Source: Leptospira biflexa
GTDB lineage: Bacteria > Spirochaetota > Spirochaetia > Treponematales > Rectinemataceae
Assembly: GCA_020721875.1 (NCBI GenBank)
Contig: DYLX01000009.1
Coordinates: forward strand, 1 to 58,654
Direction of reading: 5' to 3'
Length of the DNA stretch: 58,654 bases
This document shows positions 43,269 through 51,383 of the stretch, piece by piece. Position numbers and translations under genes: made by a program. The stretch's first letter is position 1, and each line of letters begins with the position of its first letter. The notes beneath the pieces were generated by a model that was given only the letters and a program-made list of their open reading frames with translations, did no database searches and was not told the DNA's origin.

Positions 43269-45227
43269 ATGATACAGTACAAAGACATGTCATTGCTCGA
43301 TCGAATCTCAGGTCCCGCGGATCTGCGGAATTTATCGATATCCGAACTGAGGCGACTCGCCGAAGAGGTACGCTTGCGCATCATCGAAACTGTGCAGCGT
43401 AACGGCGGGCACCTTGCATCGAACCTCGGCGTCGTCGAACTCACGATCGCGCTCCACCTCGTCTTCGAATCTCCTTCCGACGCGATTGTCTGGGATGTTG
43501 GCCACCAGTGTTACGCCCATAAGATTCTCACAGGGAGGGCCTCCCGCTTCGGCACGCTGCGCAAGAAGGGCGGGTTGTCGGGCTTTCCCAAGCGCGCGGA
43601 GAGCGAACATGACATATTCAACACAGGCCACTCTTCAACCGCGATTTCGTCCGCCCTCGGTCTCCTTGCCGCGCGGGACCGTCAGTCGTTGACAGGACGC
43701 GTCATCGCAGTGGTCGGCGATGGCGCGCTCACCTCAGGACTCTCGATAGAGGGCCTTAGCAATGCCGGGCAGCTCGGACTTCCCCTCATCCTGGTGCTTA
43801 ACGACAATCGCATGTCGATCTCTTACTCGGTGGGATCGATATCGCGCTACCTCTCAAAGCTCTCAGCCTCAGTCCGCTACCAGACTTTCCGCGCGCGCAT
43901 CGACGCCTTTGTGCTGAAAATCCCTCGTGTCGGCAACACGCTCTACGCCTTTATAAAAAGGGCGAAGCGAGCGGTGAAGGCCATATTCTTCAAAGAGAAC
44001 CTCTTCGCCGACTACGGCTTCGAGTATGTCGGGCCCATAGACGGTCACAGCATCCCCGCGCTCGTCGATGTTTTTTCCCATGTCCGGTACCTCAACAGAC
44101 CTGTTGTTGTGCATGTGGTGACCAAGAAGGGCAAGGGCCTCGAGAAGGCCGAAGATGACCCTGAGAGCTTCCACGGCATTGGCCCCGCCTGCCCCGATAT
44201 TCCCGGACCGGGAACATCGAGCCATGGCGAGAGCTTTACCTCGGCCTTCGCAAACGCGCTACTGGGTGCCGCCACGAACGATCCGCGCGTAGTGGGGGTA
44301 ACTGCCGCCATGAGTACCGGAACCGGAGTTTCGAAGCTCGCCGATCGGTGGCCGCACCGGGCTTACGATGTCGGCATCGCGGAACAGCATGCCGTGGCCT
44401 TCGCCGCAGGGCTTGCGCAGGGTGGCCTTAGGCCTGTGGTCGCGATCTACTCGACTTTCATGCAGCGCGCCGTCGACCAGGTGTTTCAGGAAGTGGCACT
44501 CGCTAAGCTGCCCGTGCTCTTCGCGCTTGACCGCGCGGGCGCGGTGGGAGAAGACGGGGAGACACACCAGGGCATTTACGATCTGGTGCTCTTCAAGGCG
44601 ATGCCGAATCTCGTGCTGTTCGCGCCCGCGGATGCCGACGAGCTCACCACATTTGTGAATTTTGCACTTACGCTCGAGCAGCCGGCGATTATGCGGTATC
44701 CGAAAGCCTTTTCGGTCTGTTCAGGAGCGAGCCAGGCGCCGATTGAGCTGGGGAAGGGGACATTCTTTCGCAAGAGCGCGGGAGCAAGAATACTCGTGAT
44801 TGCCTTGGGACCGCTTGCTCACCACGCAGCCTCAGTCTCCGATACGCTAGGGAAATTGAGGCTAAAAATCGATGTCTACAACCTTCGTTTCGCGGCGCCT
44901 ATCGATGAAACGTATCTTGCCAATTTGTGCGCACCATACGAGGGCATTGTGACGCTCGAAGATGGTGTGCGGGCGGGAGGTGTGGGAGAGTCGATCGGTG
45001 CGATGCTTGCGCGTCGTGGCGTTCGAGCGATGTTTACCGCGTGCGGATTCGACGTGATTCCGCTCGCTCAGGCGACGAGAGAGGAGCTTCTCGCGACTGC
45101 GGGGCTCGATGAGAAAGGAATCACCCGAGTTGTCTCTGAGATGGCCCAGGGCTTGGGACTCGTCAAGCCCAGAGTGCAGGCCCAGAGTTCACGCCACGCT
45201 CCCCTCGAGGTACAGCATGGCCGCTGA
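43269..45227 (+). CDS. dxs: 1-deoxy-D-xylulose-5-phosphate synthase
   Basis: A 652-residue TPP enzyme starting the MEP isoprenoid pathway by joining pyruvate and glyceraldehyde 3-phosphate. HLASNLGVVELTIALH and WDVGHQCYAHKILTGR are N-terminal signatures; VVGDGALTSGLSIEGLSNAG is the TPP-binding motif; the central domain has DVGIAEQHAVAFAAGLA with the catalytic Glu; DRAGAVGEDGETHQGIYD follows. The start may be 43269 (after AAGAG, spacing short) or ATG 43287 (MSLLDRI). It heads a long cluster; its stop overlaps folP by 11 bp. Confidence 0.96.
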   Translation: MIQYKDMSLLDRISGPADLRNLSISELRRLAEEVRLRIIETVQRNGGHLASNLGVVELTIALHLVFESPSDAIVWDVGHQCYAHKILTGRASRFGTLRKKGGLSGFPKRAESEHDIFNTGHSSTAISSALGLLAARDRQSLTGRVIAVVGDGALTSGLSIEGLSNAGQLGLPLILVLNDNRMSISYSVGSISRYLSKLSASVRYQTFRARIDAFVLKIPRVGNTLYAFIKRAKRAVKAIFFKENLFADYGFEYVGPIDGHSIPALVDVFSHVRYLNRPVVVHVVTKKGKGLEKAEDDPESFHGIGPACPDIPGPGTSSHGESFTSAFANALLGAATNDPRVVGVTAAMSTGTGVSKLADRWPHRAYDVGIAEQHAVAFAAGLAQGGLRPVVAIYSTFMQRAVDQVFQEVALAKLPVLFALDRAGAVGEDGETHQGIYDLVLFKAMPNLVLFAPADADELTTFVNFALTLEQPAIMRYPKAFSVCSGASQAPIELGKGTFFRKSAGARILVIALGPLAHHAASVSDTLGKLRLKIDVYNLRFAAPIDETYLANLCAPYEGIVTLEDGVRAGGVGESIGAMLARRGVRAMFTACGFDVIPLAQATREELLATAGLDEKGITRVVSEMAQGLGLVKPRVQAQSSRHAPLEVQHGR

Positions 45228-46077
45228 ACAGCACCGTGTTCTTGCGCTGCCTAGAAGCCGCATGCTCACGCTTCCGAATTTGCCGGGCGAACTGCCCCTC
45301 ATTATGGGCATTGTCAACGTGAACCGTGATTCCTTTTACGAAGAGAGCAGGGCTCCAGATCCTGATGAGGCGATTAAAAAAGCGCTCGCAATGGTTCGCG
45401 AGGGAGCCCGTATTATCGACTTCGGCGCTGAGTCAACGCGGCCAGGTTCGAGCGAAATCGAAGTGCGCGAAGAGATCGCGAGGCTTCTTCCCGTTCTCAG
45501 TGGCTTTCGCGCCGTGAGCGATGCCGTAGTCTCTGTCGACACACGACATCCTGAGGTCGCGGAGTTGGCGCTGGGCGCGGGCGCTGACATCATCAACGAC
45601 ATCGAGGGCCTCGCGCGCCCCGGCATGGCCAGCATCATCGCGCGCGCCCGCGCCTCGGCCGTGATCATGCACATGCAAGGCACCCCAGCCACCATGCAGG
45701 ACAACCCGGAATATGCCGATTGTGTGAGCGAAGTGGCTACCTTTTTGCGCGCCTCGGCCGCCCGCGCCCTCGCGACGGGAATCGCGCCGGAGTCGATCAT
45801 CCTCGACCCAGGCATCGGTTTTGGTAAGCGTGCCGACCACAACATCGCCCTCCTTAAGGGCATCGATCAGCTCACAGTGCTCGGCTACCCCGTGCTGGTC
45901 GGTGTTTCGCGCAAGCGGCTCATCGGCGACATTACTGGCAGAGACATTTCAAACCGCCTCGCGGGCAGCCTCGGCGCGGCGCTTGCCGCCTGGCGCAATG
46001 GCGCCTCGATTCTCCGCGTACATGATGTGGCTGAAACCCTCGACGCGCTTAAAACCTTCGTCGAGGTGCTGCGATGA
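45217..46077 (+). CDS. folP: Dihydropteroate synthase
   Basis: A 286-residue folate enzyme joining p-aminobenzoate to the pterin diphosphate. The barrel motifs are present: IIDFGAESTRPGS, VSVDTRHPEVAELAL, INDIEGLA, VIMHMQGTPATMQ, ILDPGIGFGKRADHN and LVGVSRKRLIG. The first signature is altered: MGIVNVNRDSFYEES instead of the usual NVTPDSFSDGG, which touches the flexible loop near the pABA/sulfonamide site. ATG 45217 is in the dxs 3' end (ATGGCCGCTGA overlap). It overlaps cdaA by 4 bp. Confidence 0.95.
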   Translation: MAAEQHRVLALPRSRMLTLPNLPGELPLIMGIVNVNRDSFYEESRAPDPDEAIKKALAMVREGARIIDFGAESTRPGSSEIEVREEIARLLPVLSGFRAVSDAVVSVDTRHPEVAELALGAGADIINDIEGLARPGMASIIARARASAVIMHMQGTPATMQDNPEYADCVSEVATFLRASAARALATGIAPESIILDPGIGFGKRADHNIALLKGIDQLTVLGYPVLVGVSRKRLIGDITGRDISNRLAGSLGAALAAWRNGASILRVHDVAETLDALKTFVEVLR

Positions 46078-46877
46078 ACGTCCCGGCCCTCCTTAGTTTT
46101 CTCACAACCTATGTCCGGCCCGTGCTCGATATCGGCATTCTGGCCTTCCTCATCTACAAGACCTACCAGCTCCTCGTCATGACGGAGGCAGTCTACCTCA
46201 TCCGAGGCCTTCTTATTCTTGTGGCCATCTACGGCGCCGCATTTTTCCTCAAACTTTCAACAGTTACCTGGATCATGAACATTCTCGCGCCAGGACTCGT
46301 GGTGAGCCTCGCGATTATTTTGCAGCCGGAGCTGCGGCGTATTTTTATACAGCTCGGCCGCCAGTCGATCATCCGCCAAAAAACCGCAGCCCGCACCGGC
46401 TGGATCGATGCGGCGGTTTCAGCCGCGGTCTACCTCTCGGAAAAACGCCGAGGCGCGCTCATTGTCATTGCTCGAAAAGTTGGACTCTCATCCTATATCG
46501 AGAAGGGCATACCACTCGACGCCATCATCTCCACGAGTCTCATTATTTCGGTGTTCGAGCACGACAATCCACTGCACGATGGAGCAGCGATCATTACCCA
46601 GGGGCGCCTGGCGGCGGCGGGCTGCTTCTTGCCGCTCTCTGATCAGCAGGATATCCGCAAAACCTTTGGATCTCGACACCGCGCCGCGCTTGGCATTTCG
46701 GAAGAGTCCGACGCGGTGGTGCTTATCGCCTCGGAGGAGACAGGAGCGCTCTCTCTCGCTTATGATTCAAAGCTCTTTTACGACCTTTCGGCCGAAGAGA
46801 TCCTCGATCGATTGCAAATTCTCTTCTCTGAGCATTGGGGTGTGAGCCAGACCACCGAGGTCGACAATGAAGCTTGA
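46074..46877 (+). CDS. cdaA: Diadenylate cyclase CdaA
   Basis: A 267-residue membrane enzyme making c-di-AMP from two ATP. Three hydrophobic segments in the first ~85 residues (including LIYKTYQLLVM and ILAPGLVVSLAIIL) anchor it. The DAC domain has the catalytic DGAAII motif and FGSRHRAALGISEESDAVVLIASEE, matching GTRHRAA. The genome thus has c-di-AMP signalling. ATGA overlaps folP; its last 11 bp overlap cdaR, which regulates it in other bacteria. Confidence 0.96.
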   Translation: MNVPALLSFLTTYVRPVLDIGILAFLIYKTYQLLVMTEAVYLIRGLLILVAIYGAAFFLKLSTVTWIMNILAPGLVVSLAIILQPELRRIFIQLGRQSIIRQKTAARTGWIDAAVSAAVYLSEKRRGALIVIARKVGLSSYIEKGIPLDAIISTSLIISVFEHDNPLHDGAAIITQGRLAAAGCFLPLSDQQDIRKTFGSRHRAALGISEESDAVVLIASEETGALSLAYDSKLFYDLSAEEILDRLQILFSEHWGVSQTTEVDNEA

Positions 46878-47862
46878 CGATAGAATCGCGAAGCTGCTAG
46901 ATAATTGGCCCGCGAAGGTAATCTCGCTCGTCGTGGCGATTTTCATAATGTTTCTCTACAACTTGACGCGACTCGACCAGCGGATCATCACGGTTCCCCT
47001 CAATATCTCGGAGGGGCGGAGTTTTGTGCCCGCAACAGAATACCCAAAGACTGTGCGCGTTTTAATACGAGGCGACCGCGACCAGATCTATCGCATCCGC
47101 GAGAATGATATTGTGGCGAGCCTTGATTTGACGCGTTACACTACCGAAGGCGTGTATCGCGTACCGGTCAAGCTCGAGCGCCGTGGCGATGCCGTCAATT
47201 ACGATCCCCTCGAATTGCGCGCCGATCCCATCGAAGTTCCTATTACATTCGAGCGTCTCGCCGCCAAACGCGTTCCGATCAGCCCAACCTTCAAGGGCTT
47301 TTTAGAGCAGGGCTACGAGCTTATCTCCTACGAGATCGTCCCTTCCGAAGCCGCTATCGAAGGACCGACGAATCTCATCAACAGCACGAAGGACATTACG
47401 ACCGATGTCATCGAGCTCAACGGTAAAACCGGGGATTTTTCGCTCACGGTTCCGCTTGTCAAACCCTCGAATCTGATCAGTTTCTCCGATGTTCAAACGG
47501 TCAAGTTTAGCGCGAAAATCCAGAAGCAGGAGCGACGTCTCACACTCGATGCTCTCGCGATTCAGATCCTCAATCTCGATCCATCGCTCTCGATTGTCGA
47601 ACCCATTCCGGTAGGTAAAATGACGCTTCTGCCGAAGCAGGGGAAGGATGCCACGGCGGCGGTAGAAGCTCACCTTGAAGCCGATTTTAAGGGCGTAACA
47701 AAGCCAGGAGTGTACTCGATACCTCTGACACCAGTCGTGCCCGAGGGCTTTGAAGTCGAGGCCTACGAGCCGCTTGTGATCACGGTGCACGTGCGTACCA
47801 CGCCGACAAGCCCGCAGTCAAGCGGTTCCCCAACCCCGCCTCCACTTCCTGTGTTCCCATAG
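46867..47862 (+). CDS. cdaR: YbbR-domain protein, CdaA regulator (CdaR-like)
   Basis: A 331-residue protein with one N-terminal membrane segment (VISLVVAIFIMFLYNLTRLD) and then YbbR-type repeats in the extracytoplasmic part: RIITVPLNISEGRSFVPATEYPKTVRVLIRG, and later GYELISYEIVPSEAAIEGPTNLINSTKDITTDVIEL (quoted in part). The Pro-rich end (SPTPPPLPVF) is disordered. YbbR proteins next to cdaA usually inhibit or tune its activity; the arrangement is the same here although glmM is not in this window. Confidence 0.88.
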   Translation: MKLDDRIAKLLDNWPAKVISLVVAIFIMFLYNLTRLDQRIITVPLNISEGRSFVPATEYPKTVRVLIRGDRDQIYRIRENDIVASLDLTRYTTEGVYRVPVKLERRGDAVNYDPLELRADPIEVPITFERLAAKRVPISPTFKGFLEQGYELISYEIVPSEAAIEGPTNLINSTKDITTDVIELNGKTGDFSLTVPLVKPSNLISFSDVQTVKFSAKIQKQERRLTLDALAIQILNLDPSLSIVEPIPVGKMTLLPKQGKDATAAVEAHLEADFKGVTKPGVYSIPLTPVVPEGFEVEAYEPLVITVHVRTTPTSPQSSGSPTPPPLPVFP

Positions 47863-47966
47863 AAGCGGGTCAAGGGAATGGCAGGGATGTCGCTGGTGCA
47901 AGTGCCGCACGCTTGAGTACTAAAGGCGCCACCATCGCGCCGCGAAAGCTACGAAGGAGCCCAACA

Positions 47967-48344
47967 ATGATTTCTGGTATTGGTATCGACATTGTCCATG
48001 TCGATCGTATACGCCGCTGGATTGAGAATCAGGCGATTCTTGAGCGTTTTTTTCACCCCGATGAAATTGAGACTGCACGCTCGCGCAACAAGGGCATGGC
48101 CCTCTCGCTCGCGGCGCGCTTTGCCGCAAAAGAAGCCTTCGGCAAGGCCCTCGGATCGGGCCTCGCGCACTTCGCGCTGAAAGAAGTCGCGGTGGTGAAT
48201 GACCAATTGGGGCGCCCCGTGATGAGGCTCGAAGGCGCGGCGCGCCGCGAATATGAGCGCCATGGCGGCGGCACGATCCACATTTCAATGACGCACGAAG
48301 GCGATAACGCTGTCGCGCTTGTTATTATCGAGAAGGAACACTGA
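47967..48344 (+). CDS. acpS: Holo-[acyl-carrier-protein] synthase
   Basis: A 125-residue phosphopantetheinyl transferase that activates ACP with CoA. MISGIGIDIVHVDRIRRW carries the conserved metal-binding Asp, LAARFAAKEAFGKALGSG the conserved Glu and Lys, and IHISMTHEGDNAVALVIIE the C-terminal signature. ATG 47967 has an AAGGAG site; an upstream in-frame start at 47913 adds residues without similarity. It lies 104 bp after cdaR and 1 bp before truA. Confidence 0.95.
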   Translation: MISGIGIDIVHVDRIRRWIENQAILERFFHPDEIETARSRNKGMALSLAARFAAKEAFGKALGSGLAHFALKEVAVVNDQLGRPVMRLEGAARREYERHGGGTIHISMTHEGDNAVALVIIEKEH

Positions 48345-48345
48345 T

Positions 48346-49317
48346 ATGCCACATCAATCCATGGTGCGCGGGATCAAGCTCACAATCGCCTACGACGGCA
48401 CCGACTTTTCGGGTTGGCAGCGGCAGAAAAATGGGAGATCAGTGCAGGGTGAGCTCGAGGCTGCCCTTGCGAAGATGCACGGGCACGAGATGCGCATCAC
48501 GGGTGCGGGGCGTACCGACGCGGGTGTGCACGCGATGGGGCAGGTTGCTGGTTTTTACACTGATATTGCCTCGATCCCCGCCGATCGTTTTACGCTCGCG
48601 CTCAACAAGCTCATGCCGCGCGATGTGCGCGTGCTTTCTTCTGAAGAGGTAAATGGAGACTTCCACGCCCGCTTCGACGCCTCCCTCCGCCGTTATCGGT
48701 ATTTTTTAATCTGTGGTGGTACGCCCGACCCATTTGCGCTTCGGTATGCACACTTTGTGCCCTACTATCCGCGCGTTACCGTGCTCAACGCGATGGCATC
48801 CGTTGTACTCGGCGAGCACGATTTTTCCACCTTTGCCTCCGCACAGGACGCGAGCCAATCGCGCTCGCGGCACATTTCGGAATCGGTTTTTTTCTTCAAC
48901 GAGGGGAAGCTGGTGTATCAGGTTGCGGGAAACGCGTTTTTGTGGCGCCAAGTCCGCTCGCTCGTGGGCACCTTCCTCGAGTTGGAGCGCGAGGCGAGCA
49001 CGCCCGAACGCGGTGAGGCGCTTATGCGCGAACTCCTCGAATCGAAGGATCGGAGCAGGGCAGGGGCAACAGCACCGGCTTGCGGGCTCTTTCTCTGGAG
49101 TGTCGAGTATGGTGCGCGGATCCACGGCCACACGCGGAGAAAAAGACCTCACCCCGTCTCAGGGGAAAGCCCTGCGAGCGATACGTCAGACATGGCGTCA
49201 GTATGTAGTGGTTCGAGCGAAATTTCAGGCGTGAGTGCGACTGCTTCTCTCGATCTCGCAGAAGAGTACCGAAGGCTAGTACCTGGACTCGGGTGGATCA
49301 ATGAAGCGGAAAAATAG
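48346..49317 (+). CDS. truA: tRNA pseudouridine(38-40) synthase
   Basis: Modifies U38-U40 of tRNA anticodon arms. LTIAYDGTDFSGWQRQ, GAGRTDAGVHAMGQVAGF (catalytic Asp), FHARFDASLRRYRYF and GNAFLWRQVRSLVGTFLEL are characteristic. At 323 residues (from ATG 48346) it is 60-70 residues longer than usual because of a Ser/Pro-rich C-terminal extension (HPVSGESPASDTSDMASVCS and beyond). The 3' end overlaps the next gene by 17 bp, which may explain retention of the tail. Confidence 0.95.
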   Translation: MPHQSMVRGIKLTIAYDGTDFSGWQRQKNGRSVQGELEAALAKMHGHEMRITGAGRTDAGVHAMGQVAGFYTDIASIPADRFTLALNKLMPRDVRVLSSEEVNGDFHARFDASLRRYRYFLICGGTPDPFALRYAHFVPYYPRVTVLNAMASVVLGEHDFSTFASAQDASQSRSRHISESVFFFNEGKLVYQVAGNAFLWRQVRSLVGTFLELEREASTPERGEALMRELLESKDRSRAGATAPACGLFLWSVEYGARIHGHTRRKRPHPVSGESPASDTSDMASVCSGSSEISGVSATASLDLAEEYRRLVPGLGWINEAEK

Positions 49318-50407
49318 CGGAAAGCCGCGTACCGATCGTGGTGTGGGCGCACCCTCGGCAAAAGGCGCGTCTTCTCTGGCTCCTCCAACTGCGGCCTCCA
49401 TGATGCACTGGGAGGGCTTTGCTACTCCCGAACAGCCTATTCGCGCCGACAAATACCTCGCCGATGAGCTCGGGCTCATGACGCGATCTCAGCTCAAGGC
49501 GCGCGGCGCGCGCCTCTACCGCGACGGCCGAGAAATAAAGCTCTCGTGTAAATTGAAGCGAGGCGACGCGCTCCGCCTTGAGTGGACAGAGGCACCTTCT
49601 GAAGAAATAGTCGCCGAAGAGATACCTCTCAAGTTGATTTATCAGGATAACGATGTCTATGTAATCGACAAACCGCAAGGCATGGTGACACACCCCGCGG
49701 CCGGCAATTGGAGCGGCACGCTCGCCAACGGCGTACTCTGGCTCGAGACGCACGGCGCTTCCTCGGTACTCCAAAAGGGAGAACCTCGCGCGCCGCCTCC
49801 CCGCGCGGGCATTGTACACCGACTCGACAAAGATACTTCAGGAGTCATTATTGTCGCGCGTACTGCGCAGGCACACGAGTTTCTTTCGCGTCAGTTCCGT
49901 GACCGGCTTGCTCACAAAGAATATTTTGCCATTGTGCGTGGCGTTCCAAAAACCGAGCGCGGGCGAATCGATACCTGGCTCGCGCGAAGCCCCCGCGACC
50001 GCAAGAAGTTCGCGGTGAGTCCCGAGGGTCGAGGGAAGCACGCACTCACCCTGTACCGCGTGAGGCGCGTCTGGCGAATCGATGCGGATGCGGACCGTGA
50101 GCGCGGGGCTCCCGTGGTGTATTCGCTTCTCGCGTTGTACCCCCGCACCGGTAGGACACACCAGCTTCGTGTGCACTGCGCGCATTTGGGCTGCCCCATC
50201 CTCGGCGATCCCCTGTACTCGAAGCGTGATTCTCTTTTCCCGGACGTTACCCTCATGCTCCACGCACATCGGCTCAGAATAAGTCTCCCCTCGAGCCCTT
50301 TGGAAATCTCTACGTTCGTGGCGCCAATCCCTCAGCGTTTCAGACAGGTAGCAGCATTCCTGCGCTTGCGTGCAATTTCAGACGAGCGGGGATCCGCCCC
50401 GTGCTGA
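49301..50407 (+). CDS. RluA/RluD-type 23S rRNA pseudouridine synthase
   Basis: A 368-residue RNA-modification enzyme. An N-terminal S4-like domain (IRADKYLADELGLMTRSQLKAR, quoted in part) is followed by VYVIDKPQGMVTHPA, IVHRLDKDTSGVIIVAR with the catalytic Asp, and YPRTGRTHQLRVHCAHLGCPILGD. This order and length match RluD. The target position in 23S rRNA cannot be read. It is the last gene of the dxs-folP-cdaA-cdaR-acpS-truA cluster and converges with the RRM gene. Confidence 0.92.
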   Translation: MKRKNSGKPRTDRGVGAPSAKGASSLAPPTAASMMHWEGFATPEQPIRADKYLADELGLMTRSQLKARGARLYRDGREIKLSCKLKRGDALRLEWTEAPSEEIVAEEIPLKLIYQDNDVYVIDKPQGMVTHPAAGNWSGTLANGVLWLETHGASSVLQKGEPRAPPPRAGIVHRLDKDTSGVIIVARTAQAHEFLSRQFRDRLAHKEYFAIVRGVPKTERGRIDTWLARSPRDRKKFAVSPEGRGKHALTLYRVRRVWRIDADADRERGAPVVYSLLALYPRTGRTHQLRVHCAHLGCPILGDPLYSKRDSLFPDVTLMLHAHRLRISLPSSPLEISTFVAPIPQRFRQVAAFLRLRAISDERGSAPC

Positions 50408-50511
50408 GCGCGCGACGCAGCGTTCCTGTGTTCGCGTACCACTCTTGCATAACGGCGAGACCCGCATATTTCGTGGTGCAGACCGCTTTCCCCCGCCCGC
50501 TATGTAGGCAA

Positions 50512-50567
50512 ATAAAAAAATCGGCGCAGGACCGTCCCCTAGAGGGGCACAGCCCTACGCCGATTCT
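50512..50567 (-). terminator. Terminator of the RRM gene, with nested hairpin
   Basis: On the minus strand AATCGGCGTAGG pairs with CCTGCGCCGATT (one mismatch) and the loop holds a second hairpin CCCC-TCTA-GGGG. Seven T residues follow immediately. It lies 46 bp after the RRM stop codon. Confidence 0.8.
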
Positions 50568-50612
50568 TACATGAAAGCTCGCGCCGGCGGCGATATGCAC
50601 AAGCTTTATTTC

Positions 50613-50909
50613 TTAGTACCTGCGGCCTCTGTATCCGCCGTTGTCTTCTCTTTCGTAGCGGGGCTTCTCCTGCGCTTCGTTCACGCGGAGCTGTCGGCCC
50701 ATGAATTCCTGGCCATTGAGCGCCGCAATCGCGGCATCGGCTGCCTCGGGATTCTCCATCTCGACGAAGCCAAAACCTTTCGCCTTACCGGTGAAACGGT
50801 CAACGATGATGTTCACGGAGGTGACATCGCCGTACTGCGCGAAGAGATCCTGAAGCTGGCGCTCGGAGGTGTTGTAATTCATGTTACCGACATAAATTTT
50901 CTTGGACAT
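50613..50909 (-). CDS. RRM-domain RNA-binding protein (Rbp-like)
   Basis: A 98-residue protein that is essentially one RRM fold. RNP2 is KIYVGNMNY, RNP1 is KGFGFVEME, with FTGKAK before it; a short Gly/Tyr/Arg tail (REDNGGYRGRRY) follows. The fold matches small bacterial RNA-binding proteins of cyanobacterial Rbp type, which often respond to cold. It binds RNA; the targets are unknown. It is monocistronic with a strong terminator. The 5' leader region is long (see 50910-51383). Confidence 0.92.
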   Translation of the reverse strand: MSKKIYVGNMNYNTSERQLQDLFAQYGDVTSVNIIVDRFTGKAKGFGFVEMENPEAADAAIAALNGQEFMGRQLRVNEAQEKPRYEREDNGGYRGRRY

Positions 50910-51383
50910 TTCGGAAAAACCTCAACAATGTGGCCTCGTCCTCTCGACGTTGGCCGGTTTGATCCGCCTAGGGCGAATCAGCCGCAAAAACCTGAACGTG
51001 CGGTACCTGTCCAGCAGTCTTCAGAGGAGAAATTGAGGATCTGTTTTGATTATTTTTGGTCTTTCCGAATGAGACACGAAGATGAGAAAAACCGGCGAGT
51101 GCGTCAGCCGCCTTCAGCAGGCCAGTGCTACGAAAGGAAAAACAATGCATGTAACAGCCAATTCCAACCTGAAAACTCTTGGAAAGCATTCGCAGTCCTT
51201 AAGTTTTCGCGAATTTTTAAAAATATATGCTATTTATTGGGGGCTGTCAAGCGAGCCGCATGCTGAAAAGATGGCAAAAACGCTCGAAATAATGAGAATT
51301 TAGTGAATTCCTGCTAAACTTGACAAAGGGCCCTCCTTCTGTATAATCAAAAATGACCGCATTCGTTTTAGAAGGGAGGGGTT
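50910..51383. other. Intergenic region between RRM gene and rny
   Basis: A 474-bp gap. The left part is the probable long 5' leader of the minus-strand RRM gene; no confident promoter was found for it. A 73-codon plus-strand frame at 51082-51303 has no ribosome site or recognisable motif and is not called. The right end holds the rny promoter (51320-51347). Confidence 0.6.
51320..51347 (+). promoter_or_regulatory. Promoter of rny-ymdB
   Basis: TTGACA (51320-51325), 16 bp, TATAAT (51342-51347). The start would be about 30 bp before the ATG, which has a strong GAAGGGAGGGG site. Confidence 0.8.

Noticed and set aside
51082..51303. 73-codon plus-strand frame upstream of rny
   Set aside because: No ribosome site, motif or conserved composition; treated as intergenic.
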